Shown piece after piece: positions 36,151 to 45,364 of a stretch of 64,000 nucleotides of DNA (position 1 is the stretch's first letter; each line of letters opens with the position of its first letter). A program made the translations under genes and the position numbers. Location: contig NZ_LRUN01000051.1 in assembly GCF_001679645.1 (NCBI RefSeq), positions 1 to 64,000 of the forward strand, read 5' to 3'. Below the pieces are notes generated by a model. The model ran no database searches. It was not told where the DNA came from and saw only the letters and a program-made list of their open reading frames with translations. The DNA comes from Pseudomonas bananamidigenes (GTDB lineage: Bacteria > Pseudomonadota > Gammaproteobacteria > Pseudomonadales > Pseudomonadaceae).

Positions 36151-36758
36151 AGTTCGACGCCTTTCTGCGCTTTGATACCGGCCTGGAAGGCGTGCTTGAT
36201 CATGCCCATTTCGGTGACGGTGTCGCCCATCTCGATCATTTCCGATTTGGCGGCGCGGCCGGTGACGATCACGTGTTGCATCGGCGGGCGGGCCTGCAGA
36301 TCGCTGAGCACCCGATCCAGGTCGAGGTAACCGTGCTTGAGGGCGATGTTCAGCTCATCGAGCACCACCAGACCGATCGACGGATCACGCAGCAACTCGC
36401 GGGAGACCTCCCAGGCAGCCTCGGCGGCAGCGATGTCGCGCTGGCGGTCCTGGGTTTCCCAGGTGAAGCCTTCGCCCATCACATGAAAACGCACCTGCTC
36501 GGGGAAGCGGCGGAAGAACAGCTCTTCCCCGGTGCTGTTGCGACCCTTGATGAACTGCACCACGCCGCACTGCATACCGTGGCCCATGGCGCGGGCAAGC
36601 ATGCCGAACGCCGAGCTGCTTTTGCCTTTGCCGTTGCCGGTCAGCACCAGCACCAGGCCGCATTCGTCTGGCGAATTGGCGATGCGCTCGTCGATCACGG
36701 CTTTTTTGCGCTGCATGCGCGCCAGGTGACGCTCGTCGCGTTCGAGGGAATCAGTCAT
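36147..36758 (-). CDS. cobO: Cob(I)yrinic acid a,c-diamide adenosyltransferase
   Basis: The product has 203 residues. The P-loop TGNGKGKSS at 40-48 binds ATP in the inverted mode of CobA/CobO-type adenosyltransferases; VVLDELNIALKHGYLD and HVIVTGRAA follow. It transfers adenosyl to the cobalt of the corrin. The ATG at 36758 is preceded by GGAGAG at about nine bases. The open frame continues upstream, but that DNA is the cobalamin riboswitch. It is the first gene of the ten-gene operon. Confidence 0.95.
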
Positions 36759-36837
36759 GGGGGAGCTCTCCGTTGAGGCTGGGTAACGGCGGGCAGGCAC
36801 AAGAATAGACGGCAACAAGCCTGGCATCGCCCACCGT

Positions 36838-37052
36838 GATGCCGCTGGATGGATCAGGCCGGTCTCCGGGCTCATGAGCGGCTCGCGCCTGGCTGCGCGC
36901 CTTCCCGCTTTGCAGCAGTGGCATCGAACGCAGCTTTCACTCATTTACCGTTGCGGGGGCAGCGCCGGGATCGTGATGGCTCTTCGCGTGAAGACAATCC
37001 TCACCGGCTTCCCTGTTTCACTCTGTCGACAGGGGTCACAGAGCACCTGAAA
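36838..37052 (-). promoter_or_regulatory. Cobalamin riboswitch
   Basis: On the minus strand the conserved elements appear in order: GGTGC-containing P1, GTGAAACAGGGAAGCCGGTG, the core GCTGCCCCCGCAACGGTAA (36963-36945) and the B12 box AGCCCGGAGACCGGCC (about 36876-36858), closed by GCATC. The P1 strand GCATC (36842-36838) can instead pair in a GGCATC/GATGCC hairpin with 36828-36823, giving a readable switching choice. It leads into cobO, so the whole operon should be repressed by adenosylcobalamin. Confidence 0.95.
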
Positions 37053-37231
37053 CAAGCCGCGAAGGTTAGAGGGTTGGGGGTGGAGCGTCAAATGAAGAGG
37101 GCTCTGCGCGGCAAATAACTGCCGCCGATCAATTATCTGACGCCAATCTTGTGCCACACTGTCAGCAGTGATATCAAAGAGCCATGCTTTTTGACTGCAG
37201 AGAGCACATCACAATAACAAGGGAGAGCACC

Positions 37232-37816
37232 ATGCAAGGCATGATCATCAGCAATCCGCGGCTGGAATTCCTGCGCCCGGTGCTGGAACGCTGGTTCGAC
37301 TGCATCGACCGCTACAACGCCGTGCGCGGCGACAACGACACACCCTACTGGCACGACGAGAAAGCCAACCTCGGCCTGCTGTCCGCCGCCGCCTGGATGG
37401 CCGAACTGGTGACCCTGCGCGACACCGCCACACGCAAACAGAATGAAGAAGGCGAACGCAATGCCCGGGCCGACCTGTTCCTGGCCGGCGCCGAAGATCG
37501 CGCCTACATCCAGGCGACCCAGCGCTGGCCGCGGGTCAACAGCCTGCACCTGACCCAGGCGCTGGCCGATATCACCAGTGACGCAAAGCGCATCAGCTAC
37601 GCCAGCGATCTCAAGCTCGGCTGCCTGTTCGTCGCTCCACAGAAAGCCCAGCACAGCGCCAGCCCGGAAGAACTGCAGGACATGGTCGACGACCTGCAAA
37701 AGGAACACACCTGCGCCGTCGCCTGGTATTTCCCCTACGCCTACCGCAAATTGCGCAGCGAGGCCGGCAACTATCACCCCGGCATTGCCGTGCTGTTCAA
37801 GGAAGCTCGCGGCTGA
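37232..37816 (+). CDS. Conserved protein of unknown function (194 aa)
   Basis: The product has 194 residues, soluble, with no signal peptide. It begins MQGMIISNPRLEFLRPVLER and has Trp/Tyr-rich segments (WFDCIDRYNAVRGDNDTPYW, TCAVAWYFPYAYRKLRSEAG). Codon use is normal and AAGGGAGAG stands five bases before the ATG, so the gene is real. It lies head to head with the cobalamin operon but has no visible tie to it, and ends 66 bases before the sorbosone-dehydrogenase-like gene. I do not recognise a family or active site. Confidence 0.8.
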   Translation: MQGMIISNPRLEFLRPVLERWFDCIDRYNAVRGDNDTPYWHDEKANLGLLSAAAWMAELVTLRDTATRKQNEEGERNARADLFLAGAEDRAYIQATQRWPRVNSLHLTQALADITSDAKRISYASDLKLGCLFVAPQKAQHSASPEELQDMVDDLQKEHTCAVAWYFPYAYRKLRSEAGNYHPGIAVLFKEARG

Positions 37817-37882
37817 GGAGTTGAACCATCGGGCTCGCGCTCTTCTCTATGATCAGGAATGCATTCATAGGGAAGATCAGCA

Positions 37883-39196
37883 ATGCGCAAGCCCCACCTC
37901 CTTTTCGTCATCGCACTCGCCGGCGGGCTCAGCGCCTGCGGCGAATCCTCCAGCCTGCAAGTCTCGGACGGCACCGGCCCGTCTCCCAAACTGCCCGAAC
38001 CGAACAAAACCCTGATCCCGACGGTGAACATCGCCCCGGCGATCGGCTGGCCGGCCGGCGCAAAACCGACGCCGGCGGCAGGCACTCAGGTCGCGGCATT
38101 TGCCGAGAACCTTGATCACCCGCGCTGGCTATACGTGCTGCCCAATGGCGACGTACTGGTGGCCGAAACCAATGCCCCGCCGAAACCAGAGGACAGCAAA
38201 GGCATTCGCGGCTGGGTGATGAAGAAAGTCATGGGCCGCGCCGGCGCCGGCGTACCGAGCCCGAACCGCATCACCCTGCTGCGCGATGCCGATCACGACG
38301 GCGTGGCCGAGACGCGTACGGTGTTCCTGCAGAATCTCAATTCGCCGTTCGGGATGACATTGGTCGGCAATGACCTGTACGTGGCCGACACCGACCGCTT
38401 GCTGCGTTTTCACTACGAACCCGGCGCCACGGAAATCAAGAGCCAGCCGATCAAGATCGTGGATCTGCCGGGCGGCCCGCTCAACCACCACTGGACCAAA
38501 AACGTCATCGCCAGCAAGGACGGCAGCAAGCTTTACGTCACTGTCGGCTCGAACAGCAACGTCGGCGAAAACGGCCTGGATCAGGAAGAAGGCCGCGCCG
38601 CAATCTGGGAAGTGGATCGCGCCAGCGGCAATCACCGGATCTTCGCCTCTGGCCTCCGTAACCCCAATGGCCTGGCCTGGGAACCGAAAAGTGGCGCACT
38701 GTGGACCGCCGTCAACGAACGGGACGAAATCGGCAGTGATCTGGTGCCGGACTACATCACCTCGGTCAAGGACGGCGGGTTCTATGGCTGGCCCTTCAGC
38801 TATTACGGCCAGCACGTCGATGTGCGCGTGAAACCGCAAAACCTGGACCTGGTGGCCAAGGCCATTGCACCGGACTACGCCGTCGGGCCACACACGGCCT
38901 CACTGGGCCTGTCCTTCGCCGAGGGCAACACGCTGCCGGCCCAATTCAAGGAAGGTGCGTTCATCGGCCAGCACGGTTCGTGGAACCGCAAACCGCACAG
39001 TGGTTACAAGGTGATCTTCGTGCCCTTTGCGGCCGGCAAGCCGAGCGGAACGCCAGTGGATGTTCTGACCGGCTTTCTCGACAAGGACGAGAACGCCATG
39101 GGTCGCCCGGTCGGCGTGGCGATCGACCAGCAAGGTGGATTGCTGGTGGCGGACGATGTGGGGAACAAGGTGTGGCGAGTTTCTGCGGCTAAATAG
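37883..39196 (+). CDS. Sorbosone dehydrogenase-family (PQQ beta-propeller) lipoprotein
   Basis: The product has 437 residues. A lipoprotein signal ends LSAC (Cys19). The mature part is a six-bladed propeller with DHPRWLYVLPNGDVLVAETN, NSPFGMTLVGNDLYVADTD, NHHWTKNVIASKDGSKLYV and the conserved FASGLRNPNGLAWEP and HGSWNR. These match the soluble aldose/L-sorbosone dehydrogenase family, which uses PQQ in the periplasm. Whether this member binds PQQ or which sugar it oxidises is not clear. GGAAG lies before the ATG. Confidence 0.86.
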   Translation: MRKPHLLFVIALAGGLSACGESSSLQVSDGTGPSPKLPEPNKTLIPTVNIAPAIGWPAGAKPTPAAGTQVAAFAENLDHPRWLYVLPNGDVLVAETNAPPKPEDSKGIRGWVMKKVMGRAGAGVPSPNRITLLRDADHDGVAETRTVFLQNLNSPFGMTLVGNDLYVADTDRLLRFHYEPGATEIKSQPIKIVDLPGGPLNHHWTKNVIASKDGSKLYVTVGSNSNVGENGLDQEEGRAAIWEVDRASGNHRIFASGLRNPNGLAWEPKSGALWTAVNERDEIGSDLVPDYITSVKDGGFYGWPFSYYGQHVDVRVKPQNLDLVAKAIAPDYAVGPHTASLGLSFAEGNTLPAQFKEGAFIGQHGSWNRKPHSGYKVIFVPFAAGKPSGTPVDVLTGFLDKDENAMGRPVGVAIDQQGGLLVADDVGNKVWRVSAAK

Positions 39197-39210
39197 CGTG
39201 GCCCTGAAAC

Positions 39211-39248
39211 AAAAAAACCGTGGGAGCCAATGGGCTCCCACGGTTTTT
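39211..39248. terminator. Bidirectional terminator between convergent genes
   Basis: A 16-pair stem, AAAAACCGTGGGAGCC pairing with its complement, has a four-base loop and A/T runs on both sides. It ends the sorbosone-type gene and the first NlpC/P60 gene. Confidence 0.93.
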
Positions 39249-39262
39249 CTTGGTTCGCAGCG

Positions 39263-39799
39263 TTACGGGTTGTGCGCCAGATGCTCCGGTTGCAAAACGC
39301 GCTTGGCGCTCAGATAGGCTTTCTGCCAATAAGCTTTCGACAGGCTGTCCAGCTTCACCGTACCCCCCGTGGCCGGCGCATGAACAAAGCGCCCTTCCCC
39401 GACATAAATCCCTGCATGGCTGACCTGAGAGCCGCCGTTGGTGGCAAAGAAGATCAGGTCACCGGTCTGCAGCCCTTCCTTGCCGACATTCGGCGCCTGC
39501 ATGACGATCATCTCGCGCGTCGAACGCGGCAGGCTGATGCCGGCAGCGTCGCGGTACACGAAACCGATCAGGCCGCTGCAATCGAAACCGGAATCGGGTG
39601 TGTTGCCACCCCAGCGATAAGGCGTACCCACCAGTCCGAGCGCACGGAACAGCACGTCTTCGGCAGCGGGAGAAAAGGCCTGGGAGGATCCGAACACAAT
39701 CGGCGCGCGAACCACAGGGGCTGGCGGCGGAGTACGGCTGGCGCAGGCGCTGAGCAGCGCTGAAAAGAATATCAGGGTGAGGCGGGCCGGCATCGTCAT
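39263..39799 (-). CDS. NlpC/P60 peptidoglycan hydrolase lipoprotein
   Basis: The product has 178 residues. A lipoprotein signal ends LLSAC (Cys19). The NlpC/P60 domain begins about residue 45, with TPYRWGGNTPDSGFDCSGLI carrying the catalytic Cys74 and SHAGIYVGEGRFVHAP carrying the catalytic His residues. It probably cuts the cell-wall stem peptide (D,L-endopeptidase, as in MepS/Spr). A paralog follows 218 bp upstream on the same strand. GGATG lies before the ATG at a longer than ideal distance. Confidence 0.9.
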   Translation of the reverse strand: MTMPARLTLIFFSALLSACASRTPPPAPVVRAPIVFGSSQAFSPAAEDVLFRALGLVGTPYRWGGNTPDSGFDCSGLIGFVYRDAAGISLPRSTREMIVMQAPNVGKEGLQTGDLIFFATNGGSQVSHAGIYVGEGRFVHAPATGGTVKLDSLSKAYWQKAYLSAKRVLQPEHLAHNP

Positions 39800-39848
39800 A
39801 AGCAGAACATCCTGATCTGGCTGCGGCTTTTACTGCCGATTCGACAGA

Positions 39849-39885
39849 AAACAAAACCGCCTGCGTCGGGACGCAGGCGGTTTGC
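39849..39885. terminator. Terminator between the two NlpC/P60 genes
   Basis: A 13-pair stem AAACCGCCTGCGT/ACGCAGGCGGTTT closes a four-base loop; the minus strand continues TTTTGTTTTC. It ends the upstream 206-aa NlpC gene, so the two paralogs are separate units. Confidence 0.88.
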
Positions 39886-40017
39886 CATCAATATAGATCA
39901 GGATTCTAGCGGCTACGCGGCAAACTTCAAGTAAGACTTTAACTTCACCTTGTAAAGTTCATGTCTATTACCCCGGAGGTACCGCTTGTCGCCACGAACG
40001 TGGCGACAAAGGCGTGA

Positions 40018-40638
40018 TTACTTGCGAGCGGTAACCACGGTTGGAGCGTTCGCCAAAGCGCGCTTGGCTTCGATGAAGGACTTGCTCCAGTAGCTGTCAC
40101 CCAGACTGTCGATACGGACACCGCCGCTGCGACGACTGCTGGAGTGGATGAACTGGTTGTCGCCCAGGTAGATCCCGGCGTGGCTGACACGACCGCGACG
40201 ACCATTGGTGGCGAAGAACAGCAGATCACCTGGTTCGAGGTTGCTGCGAGCTACCAGCGGCGCATCCACGTTGATCATTTCGCGAGTGGAACGCGGCAGA
40301 TTCATGCCAGCCTCTTCGCGGAACAGGTAGCCGATGAAACCGCTGCAATCGAACCCGGCTTCGGAGGTGCCGCCAAAACGGTAACGGGTGCCGATCAGGG
40401 ACATGCCGCGTTCAAGAATACTGTCGGCCAGAACCGGAAGCTGGTAAGGCTTCTTGCCGTTGAAGGCAGCCAGTTCCTTTTCGGTGTCCAGCTCTTCCTG
40501 GTAAATGACGGAAGACTGGGCGGTAGCAGAATTTTTAACCTGTTGTTGCTGCTCTTGATTGACAGGTGAATGAGCAGCGCAACCGAACAACAGGGTGACG
40601 AGTGCGAGAGGCACGAGGGGTGCGAAGCGCTTTAGCAT
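40018..40638 (-). CDS. NlpC/P60 peptidoglycan hydrolase lipoprotein (paralog)
   Basis: The product has 206 residues. The lipobox is LFGC with Cys20. A Gln-rich linker (NQEQQQQVKNSATAQ) precedes the NlpC/P60 domain with GTRYRFGGTSEAGFDCSGFI (Cys98) and SHAGIYLGDNQFIHSSSRR. It closely resembles the neighbouring 178-aa protein, so this is a local duplication with diverged N-termini. The ATG at 40638 gives a proper signal peptide; a longer frame upstream does not. It is likely a murein endopeptidase at the outer membrane. A GTCGCCACG hairpin lies just after the stop. Confidence 0.9.
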   Translation of the reverse strand: MLKRFAPLVPLALVTLLFGCAAHSPVNQEQQQQVKNSATAQSSVIYQEELDTEKELAAFNGKKPYQLPVLADSILERGMSLIGTRYRFGGTSEAGFDCSGFIGYLFREEAGMNLPRSTREMINVDAPLVARSNLEPGDLLFFATNGRRGRVSHAGIYLGDNQFIHSSSRRSGGVRIDSLGDSYWSKSFIEAKRALANAPTVVTARK

Positions 40639-40852
40639 GGGCACGACCGTGGCTGTTAGTTGTAAAGAAGTCGAGACTATGCCCGCTATCAGCCTCATTT
40701 GCAAATTCAATCGATCTTTTTGTGACTTCCCGGTTCCTCGTTTACATCTAAGCGCTTAAGCCTGTTTGAATCGAGACGCGGCCTGCGCAATGCACAGGAA
40801 AGCGGATTTTCTGGCGCCTGAAATTTGCCAAAACTCGCTGAAAGCCCCGGTT

Positions 40853-41557
40853 TTACCAGCCCAGGGTTTCTTTGAGGAAGGGAATGGTCAGCTTGCGCTG
40901 AGCCTGCAAGGAGGCCTGATCGAGTTGCTCGAGCAGGTCAAAAAGCGCGCTCATGCTGCGGGTGCCGCGAGTCAAAATAAAATGCCCCACTTCATCGGTC
41001 AGGTGCAGACCGCGACGGGATGCGCGCAATTGAAGGGCGCGCAATTTGTCTTCATCGGAGAGAGGACGCATCTGGAAAATCAGCGCCAGGGTCAGCCGTG
41101 ATTTCAGGTCCGCCAACTTTACCGGCAGCTCCCGAGGCGAGGTAGAAGCGGCAATCAACAACCGCCGACCGCTGTCACGCAGGCGATTGAACAGATGGAA
41201 CATCGCCTCTTCCCAATCGGGTTTGCCGGCAATCACCTGCAAGTCATCCAGGCAGACCAGTTCGTATTGTTCCAGGTTGTCGAGAATTTCGATGCCGCGA
41301 TCCAGCAATTCGGCCAGTGGCAGATACACCGCCGGCTCGCCCATCTGTTCGAAACGCAGGCAAGCGGCCTGCAACAGATGCGTACGCCCTACCCCGTGCT
41401 TGCCCCACAGATAGATCAGACTTTCGGTCCAGCCGGCGTCGGCTTCGCAAAGGCGCTCGACATAGCCGAGTGCAGCGGCGTTGGCGCCTGGGTAGTAATT
41501 GATGAAGGTGGCGTCGTCACGCAGACGCACACCTAGGGGCAGCTGAATCGGTTTCAT
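40853..41557 (-). CDS. hda: DnaA regulatory inactivator Hda
   Basis: The product has 234 residues, a DnaA-like AAA+ domain without the DNA-binding domain. The Walker A region WGKHGVGRTHLL (about 51-62) has Arg where DnaA has Lys, as is common in Hda. VCLDDLQVIAG is Walker B, and SRLTLALIFQMRPLSD is close to the sensor region. The N-terminal PIQLPLGVRLRDDATF contains the clamp-binding QLPL. With the DNA clamp, Hda promotes ATP hydrolysis by DnaA and so limits re-initiation. Confidence 0.94.
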   Translation of the reverse strand: MKPIQLPLGVRLRDDATFINYYPGANAAALGYVERLCEADAGWTESLIYLWGKHGVGRTHLLQAACLRFEQMGEPAVYLPLAELLDRGIEILDNLEQYELVCLDDLQVIAGKPDWEEAMFHLFNRLRDSGRRLLIAASTSPRELPVKLADLKSRLTLALIFQMRPLSDEDKLRALQLRASRRGLHLTDEVGHFILTRGTRSMSALFDLLEQLDQASLQAQRKLTIPFLKETLGW

Positions 41558-41774
41558 GCTGACTGAACAGTTCTCAAGGAACCGTTAGTGGCCTCTGTGT
41601 AAAGTGTGCGAAGTTTATACCCGTGAAGCGGAGCGCACAATGCGACAGACTCCAAGCAAAATCAAAGGTTTGCGTTAACACACTGGTTTCATGACAGTTT
41701 CTTTGGCACCTGCGCGCCGGCATCGTCTGCACGGGACGGGCCAACCCGCTGATCCACCGGGCGGCCCTGCCCCA

Positions 41775-42848
41775 TTACAGCTTCGGATCATCCACTCCGC
41801 TATACATATCGGAATCCTTGTACAGATCATGGACGTGACGCACCAGCACCATGATTACCGCCGCCACCGGCAACGCCAGCAACACACCGGTAAAACCGAA
41901 CAGTTCTCCACCCGCCAGGATCGCGAAAATCACCGCCACCGGATGCAGACCGATTCGATCGCCGACCAGCAACGGCGTCAGCACCATTCCCTCCAGAGCC
42001 TGACCGACCATGAACACCGCCACGATCCCTAGCATCGGGTACAGGTCGCCACCGAACTGGAACAACCCGGCAATCAGCGCCGCGCCAATACCGATCACGA
42101 AACCCATATAAGGCACGATGGCCGCCAGTCCGGCGATCAGACCAATCAACAGGCCCAGCTCCAGGCCGACAATCATCAGCCCCGCCGCATAGATCACGCC
42201 CAACGCCAACATCACCAGCAACTGCCCGCGCACGAAAGCGCCGAGCACTTCGTGACACTCGCCAGCCAGCGCCACCACGCGCTCTTCGCGGTCCCGCGGC
42301 AACAGGCTGCGGATCTTGGCCATCATCACGTCCCAGTCGCGCAGCAAATAGAAGCTCACCACCGGAATCAGCACCAGATTCGCCAGCCAGCCGATCAACG
42401 CAAGACTTGAAGCCGTGGCCTGACTCAGCACCACCCCGACGATGTCGGTGGTCTGCCCCATGTGTTCGCTGATCGCCGCCTTGACCTTGTCGAATTTCCA
42501 GAAACCATCCGACAACCCCAGCTTCGACTGCGCCCAAGGCAATGCCGTGTGCTGCAGCCAGTCGAGCATCTGTGGCGCCAGCTCATACAGACGCAGCAAC
42601 TGCTTGGCGAGCATCGGCACCAGCACCAGCAACAGCGCGGTGACAATCAAGGTGAACAAGGCAAACACCGCAATCACGCCCCAGGTACGGGACAGACCCA
42701 GGCGCTCCAGCCGATCCACCAGCGGGTCGAACAGATACGCGAGCAACAGCGCCACCAGAAACGGCATGAGGATCGGATGCAGCAACCAGACAAACGTGCA
42801 AAGCAGGAGCACCCCACCGAGCCAGAACCAACGCCGCGTATCGGCCAT
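41775..42848 (-). CDS. AI-2E/PerM-family transporter
   Basis: The product has 357 residues and about eight membrane helices. PILMPFLVALLLAYLFDPLVDRLERLG and the C-terminal IVPYMGFVIGIGAALIAGLFQFG and LVGDRIGLHPVAVIFAILAGGELFGFTGVLLALPVAA are typical of the AI-2 exporter/PerM permease family. The role is unsure; relatives move autoinducer-2, sodium/protons or glycosyl precursors. The ATG at 42848 has GGAG six bases upstream; an ATG four codons earlier lacks it. It is 32 bases downstream of the DUF2066 gene and probably in one operon with it. Confidence 0.85.
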   Translation of the reverse strand: MADTRRWFWLGGVLLLCTFVWLLHPILMPFLVALLLAYLFDPLVDRLERLGLSRTWGVIAVFALFTLIVTALLLVLVPMLAKQLLRLYELAPQMLDWLQHTALPWAQSKLGLSDGFWKFDKVKAAISEHMGQTTDIVGVVLSQATASSLALIGWLANLVLIPVVSFYLLRDWDVMMAKIRSLLPRDREERVVALAGECHEVLGAFVRGQLLVMLALGVIYAAGLMIVGLELGLLIGLIAGLAAIVPYMGFVIGIGAALIAGLFQFGGDLYPMLGIVAVFMVGQALEGMVLTPLLVGDRIGLHPVAVIFAILAGGELFGFTGVLLALPVAAVIMVLVRHVHDLYKDSDMYSGVDDPKL

Positions 42849-42880
42849 GTAACACTCCATTGCTTATATATAAGAAAGAC

Positions 42881-43930
42881 TTACCAGCGAAACCGCAGCG
42901 ACGGCGCCGTCGGCGCCGGGGCCGCAGCAGGTGCTGCACCCGCCACCCCGGACTGAGGTGTCACAGGAGCCGGTGTTTCGGCCGGCAACTCCTGTAACCT
43001 CGCCAGCGACAACTGCGCCCGCAACTGATCGGCACTGCCATTGACCCGATAGACGATACGATCGGCATCGGCGCTTTCAAGACGTACGCCAAACGGCTCG
43101 AGCATCCGAAGCAAGGTCGCGTAATGTTCCAGGTTCATGCCCTGCACTTCCAGGGTCTGCTGCCCCGCGGCACCCGGCCTGGCAACAAAACGCGGCGCCA
43201 GGCGTTCGGCCACCGCCAGCATCACCGCATCGGCAACCGCAGCCTGATCGGCGCCCTGTACGCTTCCCGCTTCTTTTTGATCCCCCAGCCACAAATGCCA
43301 CTTGGCCTGCCACTGACCACCTTCTTCACGAGCATGCACGGCGAGCAGCGCATCCGCGCCATAGCGCTCGGAAGCCGCATGCAACGGCGCTGAATCATTG
43401 CCTTCCAGAGTCGGCGCTGTGGCCACCAGTTGCTCGCTCAAATCCGCCAGCGGCAGGCGTAATGGCAACCCGCGATGCTGGGCCGCTCGACGCAGCGGCG
43501 CGGCACTGGCCTGACCATCCCCCACCAGGCTCGAACCTTCAGTGGAATCGTTCAGCCACCAGCTCAGAATCGACGGACGACTGGCACCCCACAGCGACAA
43601 CCCGGCACGGCGCAGCGCCTGCTCGGTGGTCGCCGGGTCGAAGTCGACCTTCAACACTTCCGGCGGTCCGGCATCGAAACCGAACTGACTGATGATCTGC
43701 TGCGGATCCTTGCGGATCGGCGCAAGACCGGGATTCTGCGGCGCCTTCGGGTCGCCCGTCAGACGCAGCACCAGGGTATCCAGCGCCGCCTGCGTGGCGC
43801 GATCACGCTCTTGCGGCGACTGGCCGCTGACCGGCTCGCGCACCTGATAAAGACCTTTGAGGTTTTCCGCCTGGCTCGCCAGGCTGACCAGAGACAAGCA
43901 GCCCACAAACAGCAATTTACACAAACGCAT
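42881..43930 (-). CDS. DUF2066 family exported protein
   Basis: The product has 349 residues. A signal peptide (MRLCKLLFVGCLSLVSLASQ) is followed by ENLKGLYQVREPVSGQSPQERDRATQAALDTLVLRLTGDP, which is the DUF2066 opening. The C-terminus has a Pro/Ala-rich tail (APAAAPAPTAPSLRFRW) ending in Trp. The function of the family is not known. It is commonly found near perM and purM in Pseudomonas, as here. The ATG at 43930 is preceded by GGGAATTCTCC. It probably forms an operon with the downstream AI-2E-type transporter. Confidence 0.85.
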   Translation of the reverse strand: MRLCKLLFVGCLSLVSLASQAENLKGLYQVREPVSGQSPQERDRATQAALDTLVLRLTGDPKAPQNPGLAPIRKDPQQIISQFGFDAGPPEVLKVDFDPATTEQALRRAGLSLWGASRPSILSWWLNDSTEGSSLVGDGQASAAPLRRAAQHRGLPLRLPLADLSEQLVATAPTLEGNDSAPLHAASERYGADALLAVHAREEGGQWQAKWHLWLGDQKEAGSVQGADQAAVADAVMLAVAERLAPRFVARPGAAGQQTLEVQGMNLEHYATLLRMLEPFGVRLESADADRIVYRVNGSADQLRAQLSLARLQELPAETPAPVTPQSGVAGAAPAAAPAPTAPSLRFRW

Positions 43931-44305
43931 GGAGAATTCCCGTCGACAAAGGCGGCTGGAACAGGCCGCAAGAACCGGATTGAGCAAGCCTGTGACCACT
44001 GGCCGTTGCAAAACATTCACACCCAGGCGCCAAGTTTTTGCACAGCCCTAACGATAGACGCTTCCTTATACAGGCACCCGCGATGTCGTCCACAGCTTCA
44101 ATTGCAAAATTTTTCGGCCGATATGCCCCTGCCCGTCGGCGCGAGGATGGCCGCTGCCCCTCAAGCCTGATAAAATCGCGCGCCTTCGCAGACCGGCAGC
44201 AGCCGGGCACACCGAAATTCGCGTGAGGCAATCGCCCCGCCGCTTTCAGTGTTCCCGCTGAACTCGGTCGTTACCCCTGAATCCCCTCCCCTAAAGGCCT
44301 GGATC
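43931..44305. other. Divergent intergenic region DUF2066 / purM
   Basis: This holds the promoters for both genes. I see an A/T block TTGCAAAATTTTTCG near 44102-44117 and a TAAAAT that could be a -10 for purM at 44171-44176. A clear -35 partner, PurR-type palindrome or riboswitch was not found. Confidence 0.4.
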
Positions 44306-45364
44306 ATGAGCAAGCAACCCTCCCTGAGCTACAAGGACGCCGGTGTAGACATCGACGCCGGTGAAGCATTGGTCGAACGCATCAAGAGCGTCGCCAAGCG
44401 CACTGCGCGCCCTGAAGTCATGGGCGGCCTGGGCGGTTTCGGCGCCCTCTGCGAAATCCCGGCCGGCTACAAACAGCCTGTGCTGGTTTCCGGCACCGAC
44501 GGCGTCGGCACCAAGCTGCGCCTGGCGCTGAACCTGAACAAGCACGACAGCATCGGCCAGGACCTGGTCGCCATGTGCGTCAACGATCTGGTGGTGTGCG
44601 GTGCCGAGCCGCTGTTCTTCCTCGACTACTACGCCACCGGCAAGCTGAACGTCGATGTCGCCGCCACCGTCGTCACCGGCATCGGTGCAGGCTGCGAACT
44701 GGCTGGCTGCTCGCTGGTCGGCGGCGAAACCGCTGAAATGCCTGGCATGTACGAAGGCGAAGACTACGACCTGGCCGGCTTCTGCGTCGGCGTCGTGGAA
44801 AAGGCTGACATCATCGACGGCTCCAAAGTCGCCACCGGTGACGCCCTGATTGCCCTGCCATCGTCCGGCCCGCACTCCAACGGCTACTCGCTGATCCGCA
44901 AGATCATCGAAGTGTCCGGCGCCGACATCGAAACCGTTCAGCTCGACGGCAAGCCGCTGACCGAGCTGCTGATGGCCCCGACCCGCATCTACGTGAAGCC
45001 GCTGCTCAAGCTGATCAAGGACACCGGCGCCGTCAAGGCCATGGCCCACATCACCGGTGGCGGCCTGCTGGACAACATCCCGCGCGTCCTGCCAAAAGGC
45101 GCACAAGCGGTGGTTGACGTGGCCAGCTGGACCCGCCCGGCCGTCTTCGACTGGCTGCAGGAGAAAGGCAACGTCGACGAGACCGAAATGCACCGCGTAC
45201 TGAACTGCGGCGTGGGCATGGTGATCTGCGTGGCTCAGGAGCACGTTGAAACTGCCCTGAACACCCTGCGCGAAGCCGGCGAACAGCCTTGGGTCATCGG
45301 CCAGATCGGTGTCGCCGCCGAAGGCGCTGCCCAGGTCGAGCTGAAAAACCTCAAGGCTCACTGA
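44306..45364 (+). CDS. purM: Phosphoribosylformylglycinamidine cyclo-ligase
   Basis: The product has 352 residues, standard for PurM. It closes the imidazole ring of AIR using ATP in purine synthesis. Segments SYKDAGVDIDAGEALVERIK, VSGTDGVGTKLRLA, DLVVCGAEPLFFLDYYATG, GGETAEMPGMYEGEDYDLAGF and HITGGGLLDNIPRVLP are family signatures. AAAGG stands about ten bases before the ATG; longer frames upstream are not supported. Its TGA overlaps the purN ATG by one base (TGATG). Confidence 0.97.
   Translation: MSKQPSLSYKDAGVDIDAGEALVERIKSVAKRTARPEVMGGLGGFGALCEIPAGYKQPVLVSGTDGVGTKLRLALNLNKHDSIGQDLVAMCVNDLVVCGAEPLFFLDYYATGKLNVDVAATVVTGIGAGCELAGCSLVGGETAEMPGMYEGEDYDLAGFCVGVVEKADIIDGSKVATGDALIALPSSGPHSNGYSLIRKIIEVSGADIETVQLDGKPLTELLMAPTRIYVKPLLKLIKDTGAVKAMAHITGGGLLDNIPRVLPKGAQAVVDVASWTRPAVFDWLQEKGNVDETEMHRVLNCGVGMVICVAQEHVETALNTLREAGEQPWVIGQIGVAAEGAAQVELKNLKAH

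Noticed and set aside
36759..36944. 62-residue N-terminal extension of CobO
   Set aside because: The DNA is the cobalamin riboswitch; the normal 203-residue start has a ribosome site.
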